Positions 28,509 through 38,045 of a DNA stretch of 64,000 bases are shown here, in pieces. The position numbers were made by a program, and so were the translations under genes. The stretch's first letter is position 1. The number at the start of each line of letters is the position of its first letter. The notes below the pieces were generated by a model that searched no databases, was not told the origin of the DNA, and was given only the letters and a program-made list of their open reading frames with translations. Source of the DNA: Wolbachia endosymbiont of Folsomia candida (GTDB lineage Bacteria; Pseudomonadota; Alphaproteobacteria; Rickettsiales; Anaplasmataceae); assembly GCF_001931755.2 (NCBI RefSeq), contig NZ_CP015510.2:558001-622000 (forward strand), written 5' to 3'.

Positions 28509-30338
28509 ATGAATGACATTACAACAAAACAAGTCATATCCTTTATTCTGAAGATGCTGCGTCCATTCAAATGGCAAGTGATCCTCATGTATTTTATCCC
28601 GCTAGCTTGGGCAATTGACCACTCTCTTACTCCTTATATGATAAAAATTATTGTAGATCGAATTGCTGTAGCACCTGCTGAAAATGTGTTTGAACATTTG
28701 GCTACCCCTGCTGTGTCTTATATTGTGATATTGTTTTTTATGGTGTGCATTCATAGGCTATATGATTATCTTGTTGAGATTGCGCTGGTTCCAAATCTCC
28801 ATAAAAAAATTAATGACTCAAGTTTTGAGGTGCTGCTTGGCAAAAGTCATCATTATTATCAAAATAATTTTTCAGGCAGCCTTGGAAATAAGGTAAATAA
28901 TCTGGTAGATAACATTCCAGATATGATAAAAATTATAGTAGAAGTGTTCCTTCATAATTTCTTATCACTTAGCATTGCTATTTATATATTATGGACAGTA
29001 AATGCTAACTTTGCCATTGCAATGCTCATTTGGGCCGCACTATTTATAATTTCATCTCTTACTTTTTTGAAAAGATTAGTGCACCTTTCAACTGCTTTTT
29101 CAGAGTATGGATCAATAATTACAGGTAAAATGGTAGATATATTTTCTAATATTTTATCAGTAAGATTATTTGCAAGGAATAACACTGAAAGGTTATCTCT
29201 GAGCACCACTTGCAAAGAAGCCACTTTATTAGAGCAGAAGATCGGTTGGGTTTATTTTGTGATCTTTTGTATTTATGGATTCTCATACGTAATTGTCCAA
29301 GGGTTTAATTTGTACTTTTTAATCAAAGGTAGACAGCAGGGCACCATAACTGTAGGAGATTTTGCTCTTGTAATGGGAATTAACACTACCATAGTCGGCG
29401 TTCTTTGGTATTTAACACAAAATCTTGCAAGATTTATCAGATTGTGGGGAAAAATTACTGAAGGTTTACAAGCAATTTTGGTAATTCCTGAAATCCAAGA
29501 TAAATTGGGTGCTCAACCTTTGATCGTGCAAAAAGGTGAAATCAAATTTGATAAAGTTCATTTTCAATACAAAGGTACTGAATCTATATTTCAAAACAAA
29601 ACCGTAACAATTAAACCTGGTCAAAAGGTTGGACTTGTTGGTTATTCAGGTGGTGGCAAGTCAACATTTGTTAATTTGATTCTTCGGCTTTATGATGTGA
29701 CATCTGGAAGAATTTTAATTGATAATCAGGATATTCGCGATGTAAAACAAGATCACTTGCGTGAAAATATTGGTATGATTCCACAAGATCCATCACTCTT
29801 TCACAGGACTCTGATCGAAAATATTCGCTATGGAAAAATAGATGCAAGCGATGATGAAGTGATAGAGGCTGCTAAACGCGCACATGCTCATGAGTTTATT
29901 TCAAAATTACCACAAGGCTATGATTCACTTGTTGGTGAACGTGGCGTGAAACTTTCAGGTGGACAACGCCAACGTATAGCAATTGCAAGAGCTATTTTAA
30001 AAAATGCACCTATTTTGATTCTGGATGAAGCAACATCACAACTTGATTCTATAACAGAGAGTAATATTCAGGAATCTTTATGGGAATTGATGCAAAACAA
30101 AACTACAATAGTAATTGCCCATCGCCTATCTACACTTTTACACATGGACCGCATTTTAGTGTTTGATCAAGGTAAAATTGTGGAGGATGGCACGCATCAA
30201 AAACTTCTTGATAAAAATGGAATGTATAAAACATTATGGGATGCACAAGTTGGTGGGTTTTTACCGGATAAAAAGGAAGGTGAAGGAATCTCTCATTATA
30301 GAAATTCCTTGAATGCAAAAGAGAAAGATATTCTTTAA
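28509..30338 (+). CDS. ABC exporter, fused membrane and ATPase domains
   Basis: The 609-residue half-transporter has an N-terminal six-span ABC membrane domain (about 20-320) and a C-terminal ATPase: Walker A GYSGGGKST, the Q-loop IPQDPSLF, the signature LSGGQRQRIAIARA, Walker B ILILDEATS and the H-loop IAHRLST. It resembles lipid or peptide exporters of the MsbA type, but the substrate cannot be told from sequence. It ends 4 bp into the convergent ankyrin gene. I considered it as exporter for the radical SAM peptides, but the distance and strand do not support linkage. Confidence 0.9.
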   Translation: MNDITTKQVISFILKMLRPFKWQVILMYFIPLAWAIDHSLTPYMIKIIVDRIAVAPAENVFEHLATPAVSYIVILFFMVCIHRLYDYLVEIALVPNLHKKINDSSFEVLLGKSHHYYQNNFSGSLGNKVNNLVDNIPDMIKIIVEVFLHNFLSLSIAIYILWTVNANFAIAMLIWAALFIISSLTFLKRLVHLSTAFSEYGSIITGKMVDIFSNILSVRLFARNNTERLSLSTTCKEATLLEQKIGWVYFVIFCIYGFSYVIVQGFNLYFLIKGRQQGTITVGDFALVMGINTTIVGVLWYLTQNLARFIRLWGKITEGLQAILVIPEIQDKLGAQPLIVQKGEIKFDKVHFQYKGTESIFQNKTVTIKPGQKVGLVGYSGGGKSTFVNLILRLYDVTSGRILIDNQDIRDVKQDHLRENIGMIPQDPSLFHRTLIENIRYGKIDASDDEVIEAAKRAHAHEFISKLPQGYDSLVGERGVKLSGGQRQRIAIARAILKNAPILILDEATSQLDSITESNIQESLWELMQNKTTIVIAHRLSTLLHMDRILVFDQGKIVEDGTHQKLLDKNGMYKTLWDAQVGGFLPDKKEGEGISHYRNSLNAKEKDIL

Positions 30339-31267
30339 TTTTTAAATAGGCTTTTACTATCCACTTGATCTACTGAATTAACCGAATAAGATGTTGATGG
30401 TTGCTGTTCTGGCACTTCTTGCGCTTCATTCATGGGATGCATGTTCATGTTTGCAAGAGCATGGGTCAAATTCTCGTCTGGATTAACTGCTATGCCGCAA
30501 GGTCCTTGAATTACTCTGTCTTCAAGTGTTCGTAGATATCTTTTACCATTTTTATCTTTATAGCTTATAATACATGAAGTGCCTTCACACTTAACACCAG
30601 CTCCATTATCTAACAAAAAATCAACAACTTTCGCATTGTCGTGCTTAATAGCAATAGATACAGGAGAGCCATAAGGACAATCAACATTAATATTGGCTTT
30701 TCCATAATTTACCAGCGACCTTACAGCTCCTATATGACCATTCTTAGATGCTATAAGCAGTGGATTAAAACCATCATGAGTTTTAGCATCAACATCTGCA
30801 CCTTTTCTTATCAGTAATTTTACAATCTCTTCACTGCCATTTTGAGAAGCAACATATAGCGGTGTATGGCCACCTGTTCCAGCCAGATTAATTTCAGCTC
30901 CTTTATTCAATAATGCTTCAACAACTTCTTGCTTACCGCTTTGAGCTGCCATATGTAACGGAGCAAAGCCATCCTTGTTTTTGGTGTTAACATTAATCTT
31001 ATCTGCTAGGAAATTTACAACCTCTACATGACCATTAATAGCAGCTTCATGTAGTGCGGTACATCCGTTCTCATCTATAAGATTAACATCAGCTCCTTTT
31101 TCTATTAATAACTTTACAGCCTCTTTTTTACCACTGGAAGCAGCCCAACTTAATAGAGGACTACCCTCGATATAAATGTTGACACTATCCCCTTTTTTTA
31201 ACAGAAGTTGTTTGATAACTCTTATTTGCCCACCCTGAGCAGCAGAGCGTAATTTGCTTGCAAACAT
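30335..31267 (-). CDS. Ankyrin-repeat protein
   Basis: A 310-residue protein made of about seven consecutive ankyrin repeats from near residue 5 to 235, with regular motifs such as GCTALHEAAINGHVEVV and GGHTPLYVASQNGSEEIV. The C-terminal 75 residues are not ankyrin and end in a Ser/Asp-rich tail. It has no signal peptide or membrane span, so it would be cytoplasmic or secreted by the type IV system. A GAGGG lies about ten bases before the start. It is convergent with the ABC exporter, overlapping by 4 bp. Confidence 0.9.
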   Translation of the reverse strand: MFASKLRSAAQGGQIRVIKQLLLKKGDSVNIYIEGSPLLSWAASSGKKEAVKLLIEKGADVNLIDENGCTALHEAAINGHVEVVNFLADKINVNTKNKDGFAPLHMAAQSGKQEVVEALLNKGAEINLAGTGGHTPLYVASQNGSEEIVKLLIRKGADVDAKTHDGFNPLLIASKNGHIGAVRSLVNYGKANINVDCPYGSPVSIAIKHDNAKVVDFLLDNGAGVKCEGTSCIISYKDKNGKRYLRTLEDRVIQGPCGIAVNPDENLTHALANMNMHPMNEAQEVPEQQPSTSYSVNSVDQVDSKSLFKN

Positions 31268-31419
31268 TCCTTAATAACCCTCTAAAATATAATATACCAT
31301 TTTAATAATACATTATATGTTAAGTAAAGGTTTTTTATAGAAGCAAAGGTTATGAAAACATCTACAGAGACTGCCCGGCACATTTCAAGTAGCTAGTAGC
31401 CCAAAAATTATGTCACTTA

Positions 31420-32121
31420 CTATATGTTATACTTTCTCTTCTCAACCTTTTGTACAATTCCATAAAAATGATCAAAGTCCAAACTTGCACTACCGATTAA
31501 AACTCCGGATAAATTTGAGATATTTAACAAATTCTCTATGTTTTCTAAATTTACTGAGCCACCATATATAATGCGTTGTTTACTAGCACAAAATTTTATT
31601 ACCTCAGCAATTGCATCATTACTTGGTATATTACCTGTGCCTATTGCCCATATTGGCTCATACGCTATGGTGTATTCACCATGTGTTGGTAAACGATTTT
31701 TACATTGACGTTCTATTACTTCCTTTGTTTTTTCATTCTTATAATCTTCTAGGTTTTCACCTATACAAATAATTGGATGTAAACCAGACTCTATTGCTGC
31801 TTCTGCCTTAAGTTTTATTTCATTATCTGTTTCATTTATTCTTTCAGAATGCCCGAGTATTATGTAAGTACATCCTAATTCTTTTAGCATAGCTGCACTG
31901 ATTTCACCTGTATAAGAACCAGATTTTTTATTATGGCAATTCTGTGCCCCTATATTAATGTTGTTACGCAGTTCTATATTGCCAGGAAATGATGTAAAAG
32001 GTGGGCAGATCACTAGCTTAGAAGTAATTTCATTGTTCTTGCTGTTTAGCTTATCCATAAAGTCAATAAACGAAGAACGTGTTCCATTCATCTTCCAATT
32101 TGCTACTATTAAAAAGGACAT
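31420..32121 (-). CDS. tpiA: Triosephosphate isomerase
   Basis: Interconverts dihydroxyacetone phosphate and glyceraldehyde 3-phosphate. The 233-residue protein is on the short side of the family. The catalytic residues are present: the lysine in ANWKMNG, the histidine in ILGHSER and the glutamate in [11 protein letters not shown], which leads into the mobile loop. YGGSVN, the phosphate-binding motif, is near the end. The start is ATG 32121, next to an upstream TTG. It lies 25 bp downstream of tRNA-Thr on the same strand and may share its transcript. Confidence 0.95.
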   Translation of the reverse strand: MSFLIVANWKMNGTRSSFIDFMDKLNSKNNEITSKLVICPPFTSFPGNIELRNNINIGAQNCHNKKSGSYTGEISAAMLKELGCTYIILGHSERINETDNEIKLKAEAAIESGLHPIICIGENLEDYKNEKTKEVIERQCKNRLPTHGEYTIAYEPIWAIGTGNIPSNDAIAEVIKFCASKQRIIYGGSVNLENIENLLNISNLSGVLIGSASLDFDHFYGIVQKVEKRKYNI

Positions 32122-32146
32122 CAACTTTACTTATATAGATTGAGAG

Positions 32147-32219
<73 letters not shown>

Positions 32220-32367
32220 ATTAAACATGTTAATAATATACAATTATCAGTGAATTATAGTCAACTAATTTTTGTGTAGTTGCACGGTTTCAGAGTGTTA
32301 TGGAATTATAAAATTAACATACAAAATAAAATTTGGTCCAGGTAAACCTAATCCTAGTAACCATACT

Positions 32368-33174
32368 TCATGTGATAGATAAACTCTCCAAATCAAATTT
32401 TTGCTTTGGATAAAGTGTAAACATGACATTGCCATGACCAAAATACACATTTTGTGAGTCGCTCCCTTGTTTTTTTATTGCTTGTTTATCTATATCCCAT
32501 ATAAAGGTCACGTGATTTTCAGTTACTGAGTGCACCTTGAGATCTTTAGTGTTTATAAACAACTTTCCATTTACCCATATTTTCCATGTATCTGGAGAAA
32601 GATATAAAATTGAGTCCAAACTCACTACATTACAACCGAACTCATCTGTTATTTCTTCTTCTATAGTCCTTGAAGATTGCAAGCTAAACTTTTCCATTTC
32701 ATCAATCATCCTATTCACTGGTTCTTCATCAAAAAAAATGCTTTTTATATCATGGTATTTTGATAGAACATCAGAATCATTCTCCACTGCTTCCTTTATT
32801 ATGTCATCACGATCTGTATGAATTTGTTTGTTATTGGTAATAAAAAAACACTCTTTTGCACGCAGGTTTGTTATGTCAGTAAGATCACCGATTTCTTCCT
32901 GCAAAATACTTTCAAAATATTTTTTTTCTATCATCATTCCATACTCTGAGTGATGACAAACCATTTCATCATTGCCTCGTTTTTCTATATATACACATAA
33001 GTTTTCACTATTTAATCCTAATATTTTGTGTTCAATAAAACTTTCATTACCAGCATATTGCCTGCAAGAATATTCTTTGCAAATTCCTATGCTTTCTATA
33101 ACACCTTCACAACCGCAATTTGCATTAAAACTCAAAAATAATAGCATAAAAATAAAAAGCAGCTTTATCCTCAT
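32368..33174 (-). CDS. Exported protein of pilus-platform-like cluster (PilP-like)
   Basis: A 268-residue protein with a clear N-terminal signal peptide (LLFIFMLLFLSFNANC, with cysteines nearby that could make it a lipoprotein). The middle is acidic. The last 90 residues contain LDSILYLSPDTWKIWVNGK, a pattern I associate with the periplasmic domains of PilP/GspB-type proteins that link the inner-membrane platform to the secretin. It follows a PilO-like and a PilM/PilN-like gene in the order M-N-O-P. The assignment is by analogy only. Confidence 0.6.
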   Translation of the reverse strand: MRIKLLFIFMLLFLSFNANCGCEGVIESIGICKEYSCRQYAGNESFIEHKILGLNSENLCVYIEKRGNDEMVCHHSEYGMMIEKKYFESILQEEIGDLTDITNLRAKECFFITNNKQIHTDRDDIIKEAVENDSDVLSKYHDIKSIFFDEEPVNRMIDEMEKFSLQSSRTIEEEITDEFGCNVVSLDSILYLSPDTWKIWVNGKLFINTKDLKVHSVTENHVTFIWDIDKQAIKKQGSDSQNVYFGHGNVMFTLYPKQKFDLESLSIT

Positions 33175-33175
33175 C

Positions 33176-33784
33176 TTATCTGCTTAATATAGTATACCAG
33201 TCAAAAACTATGTTAGCTCTTACGATCTCTATCATATTACCATTTAAAATCTGATTCATAGTTGTAGCATCAATATTCCTTTCCTTATTTAAAGTAAGAG
33301 ACTTAATCATAACATAACCAGGCAGACTTGGTACAGATTGTAAAAATAAAAAAATATGTTTATCGCTGATTGAGCTTAAATTTAGAGTCACTTCGCTTTT
33401 TATTACTTTTGCACGTTTGCTTTTATGATGAATATCAATTTCTTTAGGTATAGAGATTGATATTTCAGGTTCTAGTATATAATATTTTTTATATAGTCTA
33501 CTAAGCTCAAAGTTTAAGTTAGCAACATATCTACTGCTGTGTAAATTCGAAGAAGAAATTTTCTTCCATAAGTCCAGGTTTCTATTTAAGATAAGTTCCT
33601 TTTTTCGAATTTCAGTAATTTGTAAGTTAATAGAGCGTATTTTATCGATATTACCATGATTTTTATTATAAACCTCTCTATCATAAATAATAACATATGC
33701 TAATGATGCCACTAATAGAGCAGAGAGTAATAGATACAATATAAGTTGAATTGTAGTTTTTCTTTTCAGTTGCAAAATAGTCAT
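33176..33784 (-). CDS. PilO-like inner-membrane protein
   Basis: A 202-residue protein with one N-terminal membrane span (about 14-35), a helical segment of about 60 residues and a ferredoxin-like C-terminal half that ends in a strand (IEIVRANIVFDWYTIL). This is the layout of PilO or GspM. ATG 33784 is preferred over the TTG three bases upstream. It starts 4 bp after the upstream gene ends and is followed 1 bp later by the exported protein, so the three genes form one operon. No pilin, ATPase or secretin gene is in the window. Confidence 0.6.
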   Translation of the reverse strand: MTILQLKRKTTIQLILYLLLSALLVASLAYVIIYDREVYNKNHGNIDKIRSINLQITEIRKKELILNRNLDLWKKISSSNLHSSRYVANLNFELSRLYKKYYILEPEISISIPKEIDIHHKSKRAKVIKSEVTLNLSSISDKHIFLFLQSVPSLPGYVMIKSLTLNKERNIDATTMNQILNGNMIEIVRANIVFDWYTILSR

Positions 33785-33788
33785 CAAT

Positions 33789-35228
33789 TTACATTGCCTC
33801 TCCTATTTCAACATCAATAAATATATTCTGCTCTTCAGAAGCAGGTAAGCTAGAAATATTAATATCCTTAGCACGAAAATTGTTATTTAATTTTTTTTGC
33901 AACTCATCATATTTACAAGAAACGTTTTGATCAGGTTGAAAGCTAAATCTTAAAGTTGTAGTAATAGAATTTTTTGCTTCATTGCAGTGCCACTCAAAGG
34001 ATTGAAGATCTACACTTGACACTTTTAATTTTTCTACATATTGAACTTGTGTAAGAGGCGAGTATTCTATTTTCGATAAAATGTTGTTGATGCTTATAAA
34101 ATCGTATATCTCATCTATTTTTTTTATATTATAATTTTGGCTAAGCCGCATTAATTGACCATTTAAGGTTTTCTCCTTTGCTGATAAATCGTCAGCAACA
34201 TTTAAATCTGAATATAAATTTAGTAAGGAGAATACATTAACTACAAATAAAACAAAAATAAAACACAAAAAAATACGATGGGAGTGTAAATAAAAGGAAT
34301 TGAGCAGGAAAAATTCTTTAGTCTCTTTTGTATTGAAGATAGCTGCGGGCTTGTTTGTAAAACTATGTAATAAAACTATGGTGTCACAGAAGTTATCTTT
34401 TTCACTTATAGCTAATTCTGATCCTAATAATTTGCCTAATTCATATGGAGTTAGTATGCTCACATTGTTTTCTGAAAAATTTATTACTGATAAACTAGCT
34501 TTAATATCTTCAGGCACTATCATACAAAGATCGATAAAGTCGTTTTTTTTAAAACCAAACTTGGTTAGTGATTGAATGGTATTTTGTACCTCCTGATATA
34601 TTCCGCCTGCAATGATTCCTGGTAGATTATCATTAGTAAACGATATTAAACGTGTAAATACCATTTTATCATCTTTAAGGATCACTTGCCTATAACCCCC
34701 TGTTTTGGTTGCAGCAACTATGATTTTCCAATTATCGGGATCTTTATATAAAATCTTTTTTGCCACGTTATTCATTTCCATGGGAAACATCAATATTCCT
34801 TTAAAGTTAGAACCTATCTCTACAAACATATTTAACCAATATTCCACTAAATGATTTGCTTTTGATGAGACAAAAAGATAACACCAGTTCTGATTAAACT
34901 TATTTGGCTTGCTAATTAGCAAGACTGAATTTATATCATTATTACGAGAGAAATGCTCCATTTTTGTTTTTGCTGATAGATATGCACTAATTCTATTTAC
35001 TCCTGGAATATACTGTAATGAGTAATTTTGATCTATATGATTCAGAACCAGATATAACGGTGCTTTTTTATCAGATAAAAGACACGACTTTAAATCAGAA
35101 ACTGCTTTATCACTTCTATTTTTAATAAAATATCTTTTATTTAAAGTGCTATTTTTAAAATATAGTAATATTATGCCTTCTTCTCCAATCGAAAGCATGA
35201 ACTTACTTTTGGATTTTGAACTAAACAT
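33789..35228 (-). CDS. PilM/PilN-like (GspL-like) fusion protein
   Basis: A 479-residue protein. The N-terminal 300 residues look cytoplasmic with an actin-like-fold character (SIGEEGIILLYF, GGYRQVILKDDKMVFTRLI); a single membrane span follows at about 319-339, then a coiled coil and a periplasmic domain of about 120 residues. That is the GspL layout, equal to PilM fused to PilN. Together with the next two genes it suggests a trans-envelope platform like those of type IV pili or type II secretion. Sequence identity to known members appears low, so this is a structural inference. Confidence 0.6.
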   Translation of the reverse strand: MFSSKSKSKFMLSIGEEGIILLYFKNSTLNKRYFIKNRSDKAVSDLKSCLLSDKKAPLYLVLNHIDQNYSLQYIPGVNRISAYLSAKTKMEHFSRNNDINSVLLISKPNKFNQNWCYLFVSSKANHLVEYWLNMFVEIGSNFKGILMFPMEMNNVAKKILYKDPDNWKIIVAATKTGGYRQVILKDDKMVFTRLISFTNDNLPGIIAGGIYQEVQNTIQSLTKFGFKKNDFIDLCMIVPEDIKASLSVINFSENNVSILTPYELGKLLGSELAISEKDNFCDTIVLLHSFTNKPAAIFNTKETKEFFLLNSFYLHSHRIFLCFIFVLFVVNVFSLLNLYSDLNVADDLSAKEKTLNGQLMRLSQNYNIKKIDEIYDFISINNILSKIEYSPLTQVQYVEKLKVSSVDLQSFEWHCNEAKNSITTTLRFSFQPDQNVSCKYDELQKKLNNNFRAKDINISSLPASEEQNIFIDVEIGEAM

Positions 35229-35433
35229 ATTAATAGGGCAGATACTTATTCTAGAATTAAAAAGATAATTTATTGAAATTCATTAAACATCAGAGGAGAA
35301 TATTTATTATAAGCTCCCTCAATAATGTAATTTATAGTATAATTTTCTTGATATATTTAGTGTAAATCACAAGATATTATGATAAAAATGTCAGAGAAAC
35401 CTATTGATCGTTCTAACTGTTAACTTATTGCAG

Positions 35434-35462
35434 TTGACAAAAGTTACTAATTTAATTATTAT
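35434..35462 (+). promoter_or_regulatory. Strong-looking sigma-70 promoter of WH2 gene
   Basis: TTGACA (35434-35439) is separated by 17 bases from TATTAT (35457-35462), 31 bases before the ATG at 35494. It is the best promoter match in the window and supports expression of the proline-rich gene. Confidence 0.65.
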
Positions 35463-35493
35463 TAATATAATATTAATTATAAAGGTAAGAAAA

Positions 35494-37947
35494 ATGTGTC
35501 CTCCTAATGTTGATCATGAAATACCACTACAACCTCCTGTTGGAGATGCTGCTAAAACTGTAACACCACCTCCTGCAACAAGTTCTGGGCCACCACCTCC
35601 ACCACCACCGCCTCCTCCAGGTTGGAGTTCACATAATCATATGGCTTCTGGTAATATCACGCCACCTGGTACTGTGCCACCACCTCCTCTAAGCACTGCT
35701 AACAAAACAAAAAGTGCTTCTGTTATAGGAACAAGTAATGGAAGTCCTAGTTCTTCCGCTAAACCTCAAGTAAGTGGTGATATGATGGCTGAGTTGCAAA
35801 AAGCAATTGCAAAGCGATGTAAAGGAGCAGAAAATAGTAATGAGCAACCTAGTGATGAAGAATCAAAAGAGCAATCAACTCTTTCGAATACTCCTCCTGT
35901 GATTAAACCGAAAAGCAAATGGAGTCCTAGACCTTTTGCTAAACCTGAAGCGAATGCTGAAGGTGGTGGCAGGGGTGCTCTACTTGTAGCAATACAAGAA
36001 GGAATTAAATTGAGACGGGTTAACAAGAATGGTACGAGTGATGATGAAGAATCAAAAGAGCAATCAACTCCACTAAATCCTATTATAAAGAAGCAACCTG
36101 CAACAAGAGAGATCGAAACACAAACCATAAAAACTGTGACAACCGGAAATATTGCAACACAAACCATAGAAAAAACTGTGACAATTGGAGATAAGGTATT
36201 AAAATATTCAGCTGCAATTTTGTTGCCTTGTGCATCTTTTGTAATTGGTCTATACTCCCCTGCTGTTGCTTCATTGATTTCTGGTGCTGTTTCGATAGGA
36301 GGAGTTGCTCTTCCTTTTGCAGCTTTTACTGCTTCTGTAGTTGTTGGGTTGATTTCAATAACATATCTTGTTAAGTCAGCAGTTAGTAGTGAGAAAAAAG
36401 TTAACCCTAGAGGAAAACAACTTGCTAAACCTACTCAGCAACTAAAAGAAAATACTGCACTTCAAGAGCCAACGCAAGAGTTTGGGTATAATAGTGATAA
36501 TGTGGGGCATGATGAGGTTGATGGGGAAGAAAAAGAACCTGTGTCTATTCCGGTAACATTTGGTACAGCAATCCCTCAATTATCACCACCTCCAGCTCCT
36601 ACACTTCCAAGTGGTGGGCTGCCACCATTACCGCCACCGCCTCCTCCTTTGCTACCAATGGCAAAAGGTACAGGTACGCCACCACCACCTCCTCCACCAC
36701 CAGATGCGGTGGTACTTGATGTACGTGCTGGCTTACTTGGCCAAATAAGAAAAGGTGCTACATTGAGAAAAGCTTCTGAGAGAGAAGAAGAGCCAAAGAA
36801 ACCTGGTTCTGGTGGGCAAGCCGATTTGATGAAAGAATTGGCAAAAAACTTACAAGCTCGAAAAAACGTAGTTACTAAAAAAAGTACTGCACTACAAGCA
36901 GATAATAATTCGGAGGGCAATGGGCAACAAAATAGTGATGGTGAAGCCAATCAGGAAACGCCAGAAGAGCTTGCTGCAAGGATTGATAAACAAGAGAGCA
37001 GGAAGAAGATAGCTGAGACTACCAGGTTGGTAGCTCTGGCTTCGAACCCTATTACTACTGCAGTTTTGAGAGCACGATTCCGAGCAACACAAGATTCTGA
37101 TAGCGAAGATGAAGATGACACACATTCCCTATCAGGCAGTACTGATAGCTCTAGCAATAATGTGAATCGACAGGTACATGCATCTAACACTGGTCCATCA
37201 CCTGTACCAGCACCTACCGTTGTACCTGCACCAAGCAATGGGACAAGTCCACCTGCTCCTACACTTCCAAGTGGTGGGTCACCACCGCCGCCGCCGCCTC
37301 CTCCTCCTCCTCCGCTAGGTGAAGGTGCTGGTGTGAAGAAACCTGATGGCGAGAGTAATCATGATAATATGATGAAGCAAATAAGAAAAGGAATGACATT
37401 GAACAAAGTTCCTGAGAATCAGGAGAAAAAGGATAATGATGATCCTCTAGCTAAAACTTTAAGAGCAACACTTGATGCTTGGCATGCTTCTGACAATGAA
37501 TCAGAACATTCTGGTTCCGATAGCGAACACAATTGGAGTGATGATGGAGATCAAACAACATCTGTGCAACCTAGGCAAAAGGTGCTAACAAAAAAGCGTG
37601 AGCAACATAAAAAACCTCAGGTTCCACCTGCACCTGCACCTGAAGCGCCATCTGGACCTGGAGTTGTGCCTGCACCTGCACCAAGCAATGGGACAAATTC
37701 ACATAAAAGGCCTCCGGTGCCACCAAAGCCTCCTCATTTAAAACCAACTAAAACTGGAGCTGGAGCTAACCAGACGGTACAGGCAGAGTCTAAGTTTCCT
37801 CCTGCAACAGAAGTTGATGGTGTTGAACCATCTAGTTTTTCTATTAATGCTCGTGCTAGTATATTTGGCCCAAAAGCGCGCAAAGGAGAATGGCGAAATT
37901 CTATTACAAACAGACCACCTGTGGTAGAAAAAAGCCGTAAAGTATAA
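35494..37947 (+). CDS. Proline-rich WH2-motif protein, putative actin effector
   Basis: An 817-residue protein starting at ATG 35494 (a longer frame starts with TTG 35404). It has polyproline runs at about residues 32-43, 376-390, 395-403 and 596-608. Each is followed by WH2-like motifs: MMAELQKAIAKRCKG (96-115), RGALLVAIQEGIKLRRV (159-178), RAGLLGQIRKGATLRKA (409-429), a weaker one at 442-460, and MMKQIRKGMTLNKV (624-643). The last is followed by an amphipathic stretch DPLAKTLRATLDAWHAS and an acidic stretch with a tryptophan (DSEHNWSDDGD near 675-685), an order like the VCA region of WASP proteins. Two hydrophobic segments lie at about 235-300. A perfect hairpin terminator follows. Confidence 0.85.
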   Translation: MCPPNVDHEIPLQPPVGDAAKTVTPPPATSSGPPPPPPPPPPGWSSHNHMASGNITPPGTVPPPPLSTANKTKSASVIGTSNGSPSSSAKPQVSGDMMAELQKAIAKRCKGAENSNEQPSDEESKEQSTLSNTPPVIKPKSKWSPRPFAKPEANAEGGGRGALLVAIQEGIKLRRVNKNGTSDDEESKEQSTPLNPIIKKQPATREIETQTIKTVTTGNIATQTIEKTVTIGDKVLKYSAAILLPCASFVIGLYSPAVASLISGAVSIGGVALPFAAFTASVVVGLISITYLVKSAVSSEKKVNPRGKQLAKPTQQLKENTALQEPTQEFGYNSDNVGHDEVDGEEKEPVSIPVTFGTAIPQLSPPPAPTLPSGGLPPLPPPPPPLLPMAKGTGTPPPPPPPPDAVVLDVRAGLLGQIRKGATLRKASEREEEPKKPGSGGQADLMKELAKNLQARKNVVTKKSTALQADNNSEGNGQQNSDGEANQETPEELAARIDKQESRKKIAETTRLVALASNPITTAVLRARFRATQDSDSEDEDDTHSLSGSTDSSSNNVNRQVHASNTGPSPVPAPTVVPAPSNGTSPPAPTLPSGGSPPPPPPPPPPPLGEGAGVKKPDGESNHDNMMKQIRKGMTLNKVPENQEKKDNDDPLAKTLRATLDAWHASDNESEHSGSDSEHNWSDDGDQTTSVQPRQKVLTKKREQHKKPQVPPAPAPEAPSGPGVVPAPAPSNGTNSHKRPPVPPKPPHLKPTKTGAGANQTVQAESKFPPATEVDGVEPSSFSINARASIFGPKARKGEWRNSITNRPPVVEKSRKV

Positions 37948-37951
37948 TATC

Positions 37952-37976
37952 AAGGGAAGTGCGTGGCACTTCCCTT
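37952..37976 (+). terminator. Hairpin terminator after WH2 gene
   Basis: AAGGGAAGTGC (37952-37962) pairs perfectly with GCACTTCCCTT (37966-37976) around a 3-base loop, followed by a short T-containing run (atcttt). It lies 5 bases after the stop codon. Confidence 0.8.
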
Positions 37977-38045
37977 ATCTTTAAAATAAGTTTACCTAGA
38001 AAACAATTTGCATTAGAGTTTTTGATATGAATTGGAATTATTATA

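Noticed and set aside
28509..30338. ABC exporter as dedicated exporter of the radical SAM peptides
   Set aside because: It is more than 6 kb away, on the other strand, and appears to belong to the nusA operon. It also lacks a peptidase domain.
35766..37238. Gly- or Ser-rich minus-strand frames opposite the WH2 gene
   Set aside because: They are shadows of proline codons on the other strand.
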